Origin: Thinopyrum elongatum
Lineage: Eukaryota; Streptophyta; Magnoliopsida; Poales; Poaceae
Direction of reading: 5' to 3'
NCBI GenBank assembly: GCA_011799875.1
Contig: CM022298.1
Span: 259,587,757-259,651,756, forward strand
DNA length: 64,000 bases
A program made the translations under genes and the position numbers. How positions within the stretch are numbered: the first letter of the stretch is position 1; every line of letters begins with the position of its first letter. Positions 1 through 11,136 of this stretch are shown one piece after another. The notes below the pieces were generated by a model. That model did not search any database, was not told the DNA's origin, and saw only the letters and a list, made by a program, of their open reading frames with translations.

Positions 1-1709
1 TTCCGCCCTTTTCTGAGCCCTCTCGCCGTCGAGATCGCCGGCAACGCTCACCGGTGAGCCGCCCCCTCCCCTAATTCCTCTCCTCTCTCTGTTTTAAACC
101 GAGCCGGGGCCACCGTCAGCCACTGTGGCGAAGAGGTAAGTGGTGGCGCCCGGGCCAAATACGTCTTTGACGTGGCCTAGTCTGGGTTTTCTGTTTTAAT
201 TAAATTTGATTTTAAAACCAGAGTTTGACCAGTAACTATGACTGTTAATAACTTTTTATAGGAAAGTCCAAATGACCCGATTCTTTTTGCACTGGGTTCA
301 TAATTGAATTCTTTATTTTTCCACCAAGTTTCACATTTTTCTCTCACTCACAGAATTGTTGGTGAATTAAACAGTGTTATGTGACATTTTCTTTTGCTGT
401 TTTTAAATATTTTCAGAAGGAGAAAATTGTGGATTTGAAGATCAAGAGTTTCTGAACCACCCAACTGATCAAGGCAAGCCAGGGCATCCATGTTTTGTGG
501 CATTTCATAGCATTGCATTGTTCATATGTAACTCTTGCATTTATTTAATATGAATAATTCCAAGTAAATTATTAAAATGACTAATGTGACCAACTAAGTT
601 AACTTGATGAAATAACCTTGATGACTAAGTTAAACTTAGTTGGTTGATCATGAGTCACCTGTCCGGGCTTACCCGTGTAGCCACATTCACCGGTATGGGA
701 CGGCCTTGACTTGGTCTGGCTGCGTGCTCTTTCACCGGTACCTCCAAAGATGGAGGGTTATGCATGCGTGCTGCCCTGATCAGGTAGACGACGATAACCA
801 TATGAGCCCAGTTGAGTTGTTTTGCCGGCGTCCCCGTTTGGGATAGTAGTTTGGCCACGATGGTGGCAGGTGTCAAGAAGACACAGGGCCACCCAGGGCT
901 TGACTCCAAGAGGGAGTGTGATTGCTGGTGGTACGATGAAAGAGTCACGAGTCAGACAGGTTTCATTGGAGCAATGCTGGTCCACCCGATTGGGATCACG
1001 AGGTCAATGCTCCATAGTGTGGGTAAAGTGCACAACCTCTGCAGAGTGTAAAATCTATTCGAATAGCCGCGTCCACGGTAATGGACAGCCCGACCAGACC
1101 TCTCTAGGTTATCAACCATAATAACTATAATAATGATGGAAGAACTTGTCTTATGAGCGGAAGTACTCGTCGGTATCGAGTATTCCGGGGGTTGTGAGAC
1201 AACCCAGATATGAGTAAGTTGGTAACAGTAAGTGAATAACTTGAGATTTATCATAATCCATGCCATGCTATTATTTGCTGCATATTTGGTTGTCATGTGC
1301 TTGCGAGTACATTCAAAGTACTCACCTGGCGTATCATGCCAGATGCAGGAGAACACTGAGATGGAGGTCTCGATGTTCGTGCTGCGATGCCTAGGATGTG
1401 TCCACAGCAGTGTCCCTGTGGATGGAGTCGCTATCATGTTCTGCTACGCACTAGTATTCCGCTGTAGTCGTCCACTGTAGTATTCCGCTGTAATACCGAG
1501 GCCCTGATATGTTAGATAAATAATGTAGATATTGTTGCAGCACTAGATGTGCTTCCGGCCTCGATGACCATGTAATATATGAGCTTGTACTCGACTATTA
1601 TCAATAAAAGTTCAGCTATGTTCTGTTCCAAGTTGTTGTGTGTTTCCAGAAGACATGATCTCTGGGTTGGAAACACTGGTAAACCGGTTCGCTGAGCCGG
1701 GGTGCCACA
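1..1709 (+). repeat. Element 1, 5' LTR (3' part only)
   Basis: This segment aligns nearly base for base with 8850-10554 at the other end of the element, with scattered substitutions and small indels. It ends in GGTGCCACA at 1709, followed at once by a primer-site-like sequence. The LTR promoter lies in the missing upstream part. Possible splice signals (GAG followed by GTAAGT near 131, TTTTCAG near 413) are visible in the transcribed part. Confidence 0.92.
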
Positions 1710-1713
1710 ACGC

Positions 1714-1727
1714 TGGGTATCTGAGCC
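1714..1727 (+). promoter_or_regulatory. Primer binding site, initiator tRNA-Met-like
   Basis: TGGGTATCTGAGCC, four bases after the LTR end, resembles the plant tRNA-iMet primer complement TGGTATCAGAGCC, with one extra G and one substitution. The position directly behind the LTR is the expected one. The mismatches mean priming by this exact copy would be weakened. Confidence 0.55.
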
Positions 1728-1853
1728 GTGTTGACTGTAGGACACCCTAGGTAACCCGCACTAGGATCGCGATTAGCATAGGACCCTGGGTGTGCATTTG
1801 CTTGCTGCATCTGATTGTTGCATGCCATGCATCATGCATCATAATTCATTATG

Positions 1854-1881
1854 TTACTAACCTTTGGCTTTGTGAGTGTAG
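1854..1881 (+). promoter_or_regulatory. Predicted intron 3' end ahead of the leader ORF
   Basis: TACTAAC at 1854-1860 is a textbook branch-point sequence. It is followed by a T-rich stretch and GTGTAG ending at 1881, and the next three bases are the ATG of the leader ORF. Together these look like a functional 3' splice site; a donor could be the GTAAGT near 134 in the LTR leader. This is read from the sequence and not supported by transcript data. Confidence 0.45.
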
Positions 1882-2709
1882 ATGGCACCAGTTCCATATC
1901 ATTTCCATCATGAGCCAGAACCCCACACTTTTCCAACTCTGCTTCGTAGCATCTGGCTTTGGCTGTATCCCCATGGTGAGGACCCGGTGTACCAGGTGTT
2001 CCGGGAGCAGTTGGCCGAGTCAGTATATGAGTACCATGCAGTGGCTTACATGACCGCGACCTCGGATATTGGAAGCTCTTCTCGCTCTTCCAAGGGCGGA
2101 GTGGCTTCTACTCTGGAGCTGGCGATCCAGTTTGCTGCCATGGTGGCTATTACCGACCCACGGTTCCACGAGGCAGAGATGCAGACCCATCCAGGTTTCT
2201 TCCACTATCCCACTCTGTCACCTACGACAGGGCGAGTCCTTTTCTCACCTGTTGACCCGGCGTGTGATCATGCGACTGGTGTTTTGTCTCGCTACCTGAA
2301 CGCCAGTTACCATATGATCATTTCCTTCGTTGAGGAACTGTGTCGTGTTCAGGAGGCACTTGCAGCAGTGACTCCAGCACCTCCTCCTATAGTTCCACCT
2401 AGCTATCCACCACCAGTTCCACCTCCACATAGGCTGGGTACTTCTTTTAGCACTACTGTGCCATCAGGCTTATCTTCTGGTAGTTGACTTGAAACCCCAG
2501 CTGAGTGGGCCTCACTCTTAGCTACTCTTGCTTCACCGATGCTAAGGCGACGTGCTTCTTCTTCGGCAGAAGGAGAGCCATCTCAGCAGCGACGTCGCGT
2601 CTCCTTTGACCCGGTGACTCACATCATCAGTTCTGATTCTGACTCAGGATCTGACGACGAGGACTCTTCAGATGGGCAGTGTCCGTGTCACAGACGCACT
2701 AGCCTGTAG
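1882..2709 (+). pseudogene. Leader ORF of element 1, between LTR and gag, unknown function
   Basis: Open frame from ATG 1882 to TAG 2707-2709, about 275 codons, interrupted by a single in-frame TGA at 2485-2487. Past that stop the same frame stays open and has coding character: an Arg-rich patch, then an acidic Ser/Asp/Glu-rich tail (around SDSGSDDEDSSDG) and a final Cys/His pair region. The N-terminal part is rich in aromatic residues (PYHFHHEPEPHTFP), and a proline-rich stretch precedes the stop. No retroviral domain is recognisable. It is separated from gag by about 230 bp. Extra ORFs outside gag-pol are known in plant LTR elements, but I cannot name this one. One nonsense codon in 275 suggests that the coding capacity was maintained until recently. 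Confidence 0.6.
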
Positions 2710-2938
2710 TTTGCGTAGTAATGCATGCATCTTTGCATATGTCGACTGCCGTATGAGTAGTCTAGCCATGATAATTCCCCTACTAGCTTGCCATGTATGA
2801 TGTTGGGTTATCTTGTATAATTATGATGTTTCCTTATTTGTCTTTTTCATGAATTCTATCTCCGGTGTCATATTACTATGTTTCTCCTAATGGATGTTGC
2901 TCATCGATTCGGTATTTGCTATGGGAATAAAAATTAGG

Positions 2939-3952
2939 ATGAAGAGAGGAAGTAGCAGTCAAGGCGGCGATGGAAACCCCGTCCGTCGATCCGCCAGACA
3001 GGCAGGGCAACCGCCCGAAGACTTACCACCACCACCACCTCAAGCACCAACTACAGATCAGATAATGAGAATGTTTGAGGAAAAGAGAAACCAAGACCTC
3101 ATGGAATTTCTCAAGAGTATGCAGACTATAGTAGGTCAGAATAATGGCAACGGGGTGCATTCTAAACTATCCAACTTCCAGCGCACAAAACCACTCAACT
3201 TTGGTCAGGCTGTGGATCCTATTGAGGCTGATGACTGGTTAAGAACCATGGAGAAGAAATTGGACATCGCTTGTTGTGAAGAAGCAGATAAAGTTCCATT
3301 TGTCACTCACTATCTCGAAGGCCCGACAGCCCTCTGGTGGGACAACACCAAGCTAATGTGGCCTGCTGAAGAGATTTCCTGGGAGAAATTCAAAGAACTA
3401 TTTCGTAAGTATCATATTCCCATGGGCATCATGAAAGTGAAGCAGCGAGAATTCCTGGCTCTCACTCAAGGAAGCATGTCTGTGGGAGAATAATTAAACA
3501 AGTTCAACAACTTGGCTTGATACTCTCCTTATGATGTGGCTACCGAAGAGAGAAAAAAAGACCGGTTCCTCGGAGGACTTAACCATGCCCTCCGATGTCA
3601 GCTATGTATGTTGGACTTCCCCGATTTCCAGACATTGGTGGATAAGGCCTTCATCGCCGAACGAGAGCACAAGTCTGGGAATGATGATCGCAAAAGGAAG
3701 TTCGAGCCCAAGAAGGACAACAGGGAGCCATATGCACAAAAGCTGTGCAGTTGGCAGTCAAGGCCATCTGAGAACAAACCTGTGTGGAATAATGGCAGCA
3801 ACAACAACAACAAGGCAAGCAGCTAGAGCAAGACCTTCGGCAAGTAGCCAGTCATAGAGGACTGACGCTGCCCCAACTACAACCTCAACCACGGATGCGT
3901 CCATCACATCTCTGCCGAAGAAGTCTGCGAAGCTCCAGACGTTGTTCTTGGT
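2939..3952 (+). pseudogene. gag: gag (capsid) of element 1, interrupted
   Basis: The frame starting at the ATG at 2939 encodes a Gag protein: a basic and proline-rich N terminus (PPPPPPQAP), a coiled segment, then the retrotransposon gag domain with the hallmark WWDNTKLMW and SWEKFKELFRKYHIP motifs at about 3340-3420. A TAA at 3491-3493 and a TGA some 30 bases later interrupt the same frame, which continues to a TAG at 3824-3826 with the C-terminal capsid part (FLGGLNHALRCQL). Further stops follow before the protease. No intact CCHC zinc knuckle is visible, only a degraded remnant ([14 protein letters not shown]) near 3870-3915. An upstream ATG at 2894 is in frame, but the basic start at 2939 fits the family better. 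Confidence 0.85.
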
Positions 3953-5834
3953 ATGTTTTCTGTCAATAACATACCTGCAGTAATTTTATTTGATTCTAGG
4001 GCTTCCCACTCGTTTATTTCGCGAAATTTTGCCACCTTGCACAAACTTTCTCCTTTGCTTTTGGATAAAATCATGGTGGTACAATCCCCTGGCTCTATGC
4101 TCAGAACAAATATAGTATACAAGGGATTGGAAATCTCAATCCATGGAGTTAAATTCCTGGCCACCCTTATTGCTATTGAATCCCCAGGACTGGATATAAT
4201 CCTGGGTATGGACTGGTTGGCACCGCACCAAGTGTGTATCAATTGCGCCACCAGAACAGTGACATTGGTGAACCCCGCTGGACAAACCGTGCAATTTCTG
4301 GCTAGCAGAATGATAACAAGAAAGGGCACGGTATACCAGACTACTGTTACAGATATGAACCTGATCCCAGTAGTCTGCGAGTTTCCGGATGTGTTTCCTG
4401 AAGAATTACCAGGAATGCCACCCGCCCGAGAATTGGAGTTCGCAATTGAGGTAATTCCCGGTACAGCTCCAATATACAAGAAATATTATCATAAGCCAGG
4501 CCCAGAGCTGGCAGAGTTAAAGAAGCAGCTGGACGAGTTGCTACAAAAAGGATACATTCATCCAAGCATCTCGCCATGGGGGTCACCAGTATTGTTTGTC
4601 AAGAAGAAGGATGGAAGTCTTCGAATGTGCGTAGACTATCGCCAGCTTAACGAGGTCACTATCAAGAACAAATAGCCGCTACCTCGAATTGATGACTTAT
4701 TCGACCAATTGAATGGAGCACGGGTATTCTCCAAGATTGACCTTCGAACAGGATATCATCAACTAAAAATCCGAAAGGAAGATATCCCCAAGACAGCATT
4801 CACCACTCGATATGGACTGTATGAATTTACAGTCATGGCGTTCGGACTGACCAACGCTCCAGCCTATTTCATGAGTATGATGAACAAAGTCTTCATGGAC
4901 TTTTTGGACAAGTTTGTAGTGGTGTTCATTGACGACATCCTGATATACTCCAAGGATGAAGAAGAGCACAAGCAATATCTCAGAGCTAGCTTGGAAAGGT
5001 TGAGACCCATCGCTTATATGCCAAGTTCAGTAAATGTGAATTTTGGCTAAAAGAGGTGGGATTCCTTGGACACATTCTGTCAGAAAAGGGAATAGCTATT
5101 GATCCCAGTAAGGTTACTGCGGTCTTGAACTGGAAGACACCAGCCACAGTGACCGAAGTCCGTAGTTTCCTGGGATTGGCAGGCTATTACCGACGTTTCA
5201 TTGAAGGCTTTTCCTGACGGAATTGTTAAAAAAGAATCAAAGGTTTATCTGGACAAACGAGTGCGACAGCAGTTTCCAGGAATTAAAGACGAGGCTAACT
5301 ACAGCCCCTGTCTTAGTTCTCCCTGACATTCACAAGAGTTTCGACATATACTGCGATGCATCCAGGCGTGGAATCGGATGCGTGCTGATGCAAGAAGGGA
5401 AGGTTGTAGCTTATGCATCACGCCAGCTACGACCTCATGAAGAAAACTATCCCACACATGATTTGGATCTAGCTGCTGTGGTTCTTGCCTTGAAGATTTG
5501 GAGGCATTATCTTATCGGACAGCGATGTGAAATATACACAGACCATAAGAGTCTCAAGTATATTTTCACTCAACCCGATCTGAACCTCAGGCAGCGAAGA
5601 TGGCTTGAGCTAGTCAAGGACTATGATGTTGGGATAAACTATCATCCAGGGAAAGCGAATGTGGTCGCTGACGCCCTGAGTAGGAAACAAATTGCTGTAA
5701 ATGCACTAGTTGAGAGTATGCATCTGAGATTACAGGAAGAGTTTGTCAGGCTTAATGTGGTGTTATGCGGCCCAATGACTCCAGATACGTTGGAAATCAC
5801 TCCAACCCTCATGGAGGAAATCAAGGAAGCCTAG
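3953..5834 (+). pseudogene. pol: pol of element 1: protease, reverse transcriptase and RNase H, frameshifted
   Basis: The first open piece (3953-4675) begins with the aspartic protease, whose active-site motif reads DSRAS instead of the usual DSGAS (GGG to AGG). It runs into RT ([20 protein letters not shown]). A TAG at 4673-4675 sits where the conserved Tyr of NKYPLPRID is expected; the same frame then continues with the palm domain and the FIDD variant of the YxDD box near 4930. A frameshift near 5005 moves the frame ([16 protein letters not shown]), and a second near 5213 moves it again into the RNase H part (5223-5834), with DIYCDAS, YTDHKSL and [12 protein letters not shown] at 5832-5834 ends this piece. 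In an intact element this would be one polyprotein made in the cytoplasmic particle. Confidence 0.88.
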
Positions 5835-7292
5835 AAGTCAGATGAAGAAATTCAGAAGATCAAGGAGTTAATTCAGCAAGGGAAGGCCAAGTCCTTCCGT
5901 GCGGATGGACAGAGTACCGTGTGGTTCGAGAAACGAATTTGTGTGCCAAATCAGAACAACTTGAGGCAACAAATACACAAGGAAGCACATGAGTCCGCAT
6001 ATTTGATCCATCTGGGAGGTACCAAGATGTACCAAGACTTGAGAGAGACATTTTGGTGGCCAAGAATGAAGAATGATATTGCATACTATGTCACCTGTTG
6101 CGATATTTGCAACAAGGTTAAAGCAGAGCATCAGAAACCAGCTGGACTACTGCAACCGCTACCAGTTCCACAATGGAAATGGGATGACATATGTATGGAT
6201 TTCATCGTGGGACTACCCAAGTCCACGAGGGGTAATGATGCCATCTGGGTCGTTGTAGACACACTTACAAAAGTGGCGCATTTCATCCTAGTAAAGACCA
6301 CTTACAACACAAACCAGCTGGCACAACTTTACATGTCTCGGATTGTCAGTCTGCATGGGGTACCCAAGTCTATCACCTCAGACAGAGGTTCCCTATTCAC
6401 CTCAACATTCTGGCATTGGTTACATCAAGCTTTGGGCACCATGCTGAAACACAGCACAGCATATCATCCACAAACGGATGGACAGACCGAGCGAGTAAAT
6501 CAAATTTTGGAAGATATGCTTCGGTCTTGTGCTCTCTCTCATCGACCCAAGTGGGAGGATAGCCTGCCGTATGCGGAATTCTCTTACAACAACAGTTATC
6601 AGGCCAGTCTCAAGATGTCACCTTTTGAGGCGTTGTACAGACGAAAGTGCCACACACCGTTAAACTGGTCCCAGATAGGAGACAGTCAGATTTTTGGGAC
6701 AGACTTGATGCTTGAGGCAGAAAGACAGGTCAAGGATATTCCAGAACGCCTGCGAGCAGCCAAGTCCCGACAGAAGAGCTATTACGACCCGAAGAATCGG
6801 GAGGTCACCTTTGAACCTGGAGACTATGCCTATCTGCGAGTAACTCCCATGAAGGGAGTAAAGAGATTTGGTACCCGGGAAAAGTTGGCCCCAAGATACA
6901 TCTGTCCCTTTCCAGTGATTGCTAGGAAGGGTAGAGTTGCAAATCAGTTGGAATTGCCACCAGCACTGTCAGACGTTCATGATGTCTTTCACATCTCGCA
7001 GTTGAGAAAATGCTTCGCACCCCCAGCCAAAGAAGCAGATATGAGTGAACTAGAACTGGCTAAGGATTTAACTTATGAAGAGAAGCCAGTCAAGATCTTG
7101 GATGTGATGGAAAGAACCACGAGGAGTAAGGTAATAAGGTTCTATAAGGTGTTGTGGGAACATCACACGGAAGAAGAGGCTACTTGGGAGAGAGAAGATT
7201 TCTTAAGATCCGTATATCCATATTTGTTCCCTGAGCAACCGAATCTCGAGGATGAGATTCATCCTAAGGGGGGTAGGTTTGTGACAACCTGA
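5835..7292 (+). pseudogene. pol: Integrase with C-terminal chromodomain, element 1
   Basis: Same frame as the RNase H segment, separated from it only by the TAG at 5832. It shows the zinc-binding N-terminal domain (CDICNKVK at the end), then the catalytic core with Asp in MDFIVGLP, Asp in SDRGSLF and Glu in DGQTERVNQ, so the DDE triad is complete. A GPY/F-like region follows (APRYICPFPVI) and then a chromodomain (PVKILDVMER to EEATWEREDF). Chromodomain integrases of this kind guide insertion to marked chromatin in chromoviruses. The terminal TGA (7290-7292) lies inside the 3' LTR, so the LTR supplies the stop codon. This is the best-preserved coding part of element 1. Confidence 0.92.
7266..7279 (+). 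promoter_or_regulatory. Polypurine tract of element 1
   Basis: AAGGGGGGTAGG lies directly before the 3' LTR start and is the expected primer for plus-strand DNA synthesis. It is translated as part of the pol C terminus. Confidence 0.8.
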
Positions 7293-10200
7293 TTTTTGGC
7301 AACTTTTTTTCTTTTCACAAATATTTTGATTTAGTTGAAACTTGAGTGGATTTTGAGCTTTTTCACTTGGCCTTGGACACTTTTGAACTTTTTCTCAAGT
7401 GATTCCAAGCCTCATCATCTTGACAAAACCCTGCCAAGTACCTCAAGTATTCAAATCTCAATTCAATTCATTTTCAAAAGCTCTTTTCTTTTAATTGAGA
7501 ATCTAGGGCATTGGCATAGGTTGTGAAGCAACCTATAGCCTGGATGCTCATAAAATTCTCAATTAATTCTCAAAAATCCCTTGGATCATATCTTGACCCA
7601 ATCTCCAAAAACATTCCTTGGTCATGTTCAAATATTTTGCAAAACAATTCATTTTCTCTCCTGGTCAGAATGGACCATTGTTAAGCAAGTGCATGTTTGG
7701 TTTGTCCAATTGCTACCAAATTTTTACAGCATGAAGACAACTCCAAATCATCACTCTCCACCAATTTTCAGCACCTCAAGATCAACCATGTGAACAGTAC
7801 TTTAAATGACAGATTCAGACCAGAATTGTGCTTCCTAGATGAACTACCTTCATTTCTTCTCCAAATGACTTCATGTTTGGCCAGTTTGTTGTTCATTCAA
7901 CGTGGATCACACCAGACATCTCTCTTGGCTCTAGATCAACCTCATCCCAGCTCCAGAACCTCCCCAACATTTCTGTCAGAACCTGTAGATGATTGAATCT
8001 CTCAGTTCTGCTCGTATGTTGCCAAACCAAGTGCTCAGGTGAGGTGAACCATCGACGGTCGACACGCCAGACAACATTTGCCAGACCAACGTGGCCGCTA
8101 GACATGAGCTACCGTGGTGAGCACGGCGCTGGCACGCTTGTTGCCACGCTCTGCGCCGCGCTCGGCTCGGGTCATGTTGGAGTCGAAAGCTCGTGCAATG
8201 TGGAGTTGTCTGAGCATGCCGACTACCCTTCCTGGTGACGCGTAGACCCTCTAGACTCGTCGCCTGCGCCGGAGACGCCCTCGCCGGCCGCCGCGTCGTC
8301 GCCACCCTGTTCTGCCCGTGCTGCCATAGTATTGCGGCGCCGTCGTCTTCCTCCCGTGTCGTCTCCTCCGCATTTAATGCTTCTGCCCTCATCCATCAAC
8401 TCGCCCGCGTTGAGCCAACCAGCGCGGCGTACGAGCGCCGGCACCAGGGCTGCATCCACGAGCTTCGGGAGAGCTCACCGCCCGCCTCCTCCTGGCTATA
8501 AATAGCCCCGCCCGGCGCTGCCAAGCTCCTCCTCCCCCATAGCCACAGCCAGCAGCAGCAATCGAGGCAGAGAGGCCTCTGACTTCGAGCTCGATCAGAG
8601 CTCCGCCGCCAATCCCCTCTTCCCTGCCAGCCACCTCCAGCCCTCCTCCGCCTCATCCAAGAGCACCATTGTGATCAGTAGGCTTCCGTAGTGCTTCCCG
8701 AGCCCTCTTCCTGTCCTATTGCCATCGGAATCGTCGAGTTCGTCGACCACCGTAACTGCAGTCCGCCGGAGACGAAGGGGGCGACGCCGTCCGTCCACCT
8801 CCGGCTAATCTGCGGGTATGTGAAGGACCACCGCTCGACGCCCGATCCGTTCCGCCCATTCCCGAGCCCTCTCGCCGTTGGGATCGTCGGCAACGCTCGC
8901 CGGTGAGCCGCCCCCTCCCTTGTTCCCTCCCCTCTCTCTGTTTTAAACCGAGCTGGGGCCACCGTCAGCCACTGTGGCGAAGCAGTAAGTGGTGGCGCCC
9001 GGGCCAAATACGTCTTCGACGTGGCCCAGTCTGGGTTTTCTGTTTTAATTAAATTTGATTTTAAAACCAGAGTTTGACCAGTAACTTTGACTGTTAATAA
9101 CTTTTTATAGGAAAGTCCAAATGACCTCATTCTTTTTGCACTGGGTTCATAATTGAATTCTTTATTTTTCCACCAAGTTTCACATTTTTCTCTCACTCAC
9201 AGAATTGTTGGTGAATTAAACAGTGTTATGTGACATTTTCTTTTCTGTTTTTAAATATTTTCAGAAGGAGAAAATTGTGGATTTGAAGATCAAGAGTTTC
9301 TGAACCACCCAACTGATCAAGGCAAGCCAGGGCATCCATGTTTTGTGGCATTTCATAGCATTGCATTGTTCATATATAACTCTTGCATTTATTTAATATG
9401 AATAATTCCAAGTAAATTATTAAAATGACAATGTGACCAACTAAGTTAACTTGATGAAATAACCTTGATGACTAAGTTAAACTTAGTTGGTTGATCATGA
9501 GTCACCTGTCGGGGCTTACCCGTGCAGCCACATTCCCGGTATGGGACGGCCTTGACTTGGTCTGGCTGCGTGCTCTTTCACCGGTACCTCCAAAGAGGGA
9601 GGGTTATGCGTGCGTGCTGCCCTGATCAGGTAGACGACGATAACCCTGTGAGCCCAGTTGAGTTGTTTTACCGGCGTCCCCGTTTGGGATAGTAGTTTGG
9701 CCACGACGGTGGCAGGTGTCAGGAGGACACAGGGCCACCCAGGGCTTGACTCCAAGAGGGAGTGTGATTGCCGGTGGTAGGATGAAAGAGTCACGAGTCA
9801 GACAGGTTTCGTTGGAGCAATGCTGGTCCACCCAATTGGGATCACAAGGTCAGTGCTCCATAGTGTGGGTAAAGTGCGCAACCTCTGCAGAGTGTAAAAT
9901 CTATTCGAATAGCCGCGTCCACGGTAATGGACAGCCAGACCAGACCTCTCTAGGTGATCAACCATAATAACTATAGTAATGATGGTAGAACTTGTCTTAT
10001 GAGCGGAAGTACTCGTCGGTATCGAGTATTCCGGGGGTTGTGAGACAACCCAGATATGAGTAAGTTGGTAACAGTAAGTGAATAACTTGAGATTTATCAT
10101 AATCCATGCCATGCTATTATTTGCTGCATATTTGGTTGTCATGTGCTTGCGAGTACATTCAAAGTACTCACCTGGCATATCATGCCCGATGGAGGAGAAG

Positions 10201-10554
10201 ACTGAGACGGAGGTCTCGATGTCCGTGTTGCGATGCCTAGGATGTGTCCACAGCAGTGTCCCTGTGGATGGAGTCGCTATCATGTTCCGCTACGCACTAG
10301 TATTCTGCTGTAGTCTTCCACTGTAGTATTCCGCTGTAATACCGAGGCCCTGATATGTTAGATAAATAATGTAGATATTGTTGCAGCACTAGATGTGCTT
10401 CCGGCCTTGATGACCATGTAATATATGAGCTTGTACTCGACTGTTATCAATAGAAGTTCAGCTATGTTCTGTTCCAAGTTGTTGTGTGTTTCCAGAAGAC
10501 ATGATCTCTGGGTTGGAAACACTGGTAAACCGGTTCACTGAGCCGGGGTGCCAC
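7280..10554 (+). repeat. Element 1, 3' LTR (complete)
   Basis: Starts TGTGACAACC after the polypurine tract and ends TGCCACA, with TG and CA termini, 3275 bp. The right half is duplicated at 1-1709. Open frames on both strands of about 80-160 codons occur in both copies, but these are LTR DNA and I see no protein family in them. The GC-rich middle (8100-8900) holds the promoter. Confidence 0.92.
8497..8504 (+). promoter_or_regulatory. TATA box of the element 1 LTR promoter
   Basis: TATAAATA within CTATAAATAGCC, in a GC-rich context and followed by a pyrimidine-rich leader, matches a plant RNA polymerase II core promoter. Transcription would start about 30 bp downstream. Confidence 0.7.
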
Positions 10555-10880
10555 ACCGGGTTCGCCAAGGGCGAGGACTCCCACCAAGGCACCACTACTC
10601 CACCGCACCACAACACAAATCACTTATCAATGCGGTGTTAAGCCTCCAAGTGAATAAGTGGCTACCACCAAGCACGTGGTAGCCCATTAGAAGACAGATT
10701 ACTCACATGTGACACCCGTCCAGAGGCGTGTCGAACTGATAAGCAGAAGATGATTAAGCGGCACGGCAAGCTTGCCGGGCTTCACCCTCAGCATGACACC
10801 TAGGAGTGCATTTAATGCACTTTGTCCTAACTGCCAGAGTTAGGTATGATCGCACTGTTAGCTATCTAATCACTAGATAA
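10555..10880 (+). repeat. LTR fragment of the element 3 family
   Basis: Resembles 28220-28510 in the LTR of element 3: the shared stretches around TCCACCGC, the ATTTAATGC block, and GAGTTAGGTATGATAGCACTG with one change, up to CTATCTAATCA. It is cut on the left by element 1 and on the right by the CACTA-like terminus, so it is the oldest visible layer here. Confidence 0.75.
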
Positions 10881-11136
10881 CACTGCAATAAAAATACACT
10901 TCCGTGATGATACGTGTTTGTCATAGTAGGTAACGTTTTCTGTCATGCATGTACATCCATGATGATTTTATGACAGAATCAAGATAGTCATACCTGTGCT
11001 GTCGTAGATGTGTTTCATGACAATACCAAAATTATCATCACGGAAGTGTCCACTTCCATGACAATAAATGGCGCGTCATGGAAGTGCTTTCATCAAGGGT
11101 AACGACATGTGGCATCCACCGTAACGGGTCGCCATT
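10881..11136 (+). mobile_element. Left terminus of a CACTA-like DNA transposon
   Basis: The sequence opens with CACTGCAATAAAAATACACT, a CACTA-superfamily type end, preceded by TAA as a possible 3-bp target duplication. Subterminal inverted repeats follow: a 15-bp perfect pair at 10897-10911 and 11034-11048, and a 12-bp perfect hairpin at 11051-11062 and 11075-11086. Element 2 interrupts it at 11137, and the sequence resumes at 24968. The matching right terminus was not found in the window. Confidence 0.6.

Larger units (their letters stand above)
1..10554 (+). mobile_element. Element 1: Ty3/gypsy chromovirus, Tekay/Del-like, 5' end outside the window
   Basis: Order read on the plus strand: partial 5' LTR, tRNA primer site, leader ORF, gag, protease, RT, RNase H, integrase with a C-terminal chromodomain, polypurine tract, complete 3' LTR. 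This order and the chromodomain place it among the chromoviruses; the long LTR of about 3.3 kb suggests the Tekay/Del group, which is an inference. Bases 1-1709 align with 8850-10554. The coding part is decayed by nonsense codons and two frameshifts, so this copy is not autonomous. The sequence right after the 3' LTR belongs to an LTR scrap of another family, so the element is nested; its target duplication cannot be checked because the left flank is missing. Confidence 0.9.

Noticed and set aside
952..1437. 161-codon minus-strand ORF in the LTR, also present at 9798-10283
   Set aside because: Both copies lie in LTRs that were identical at insertion, so equal length is no evidence of selection. 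No domain and no start context are seen.
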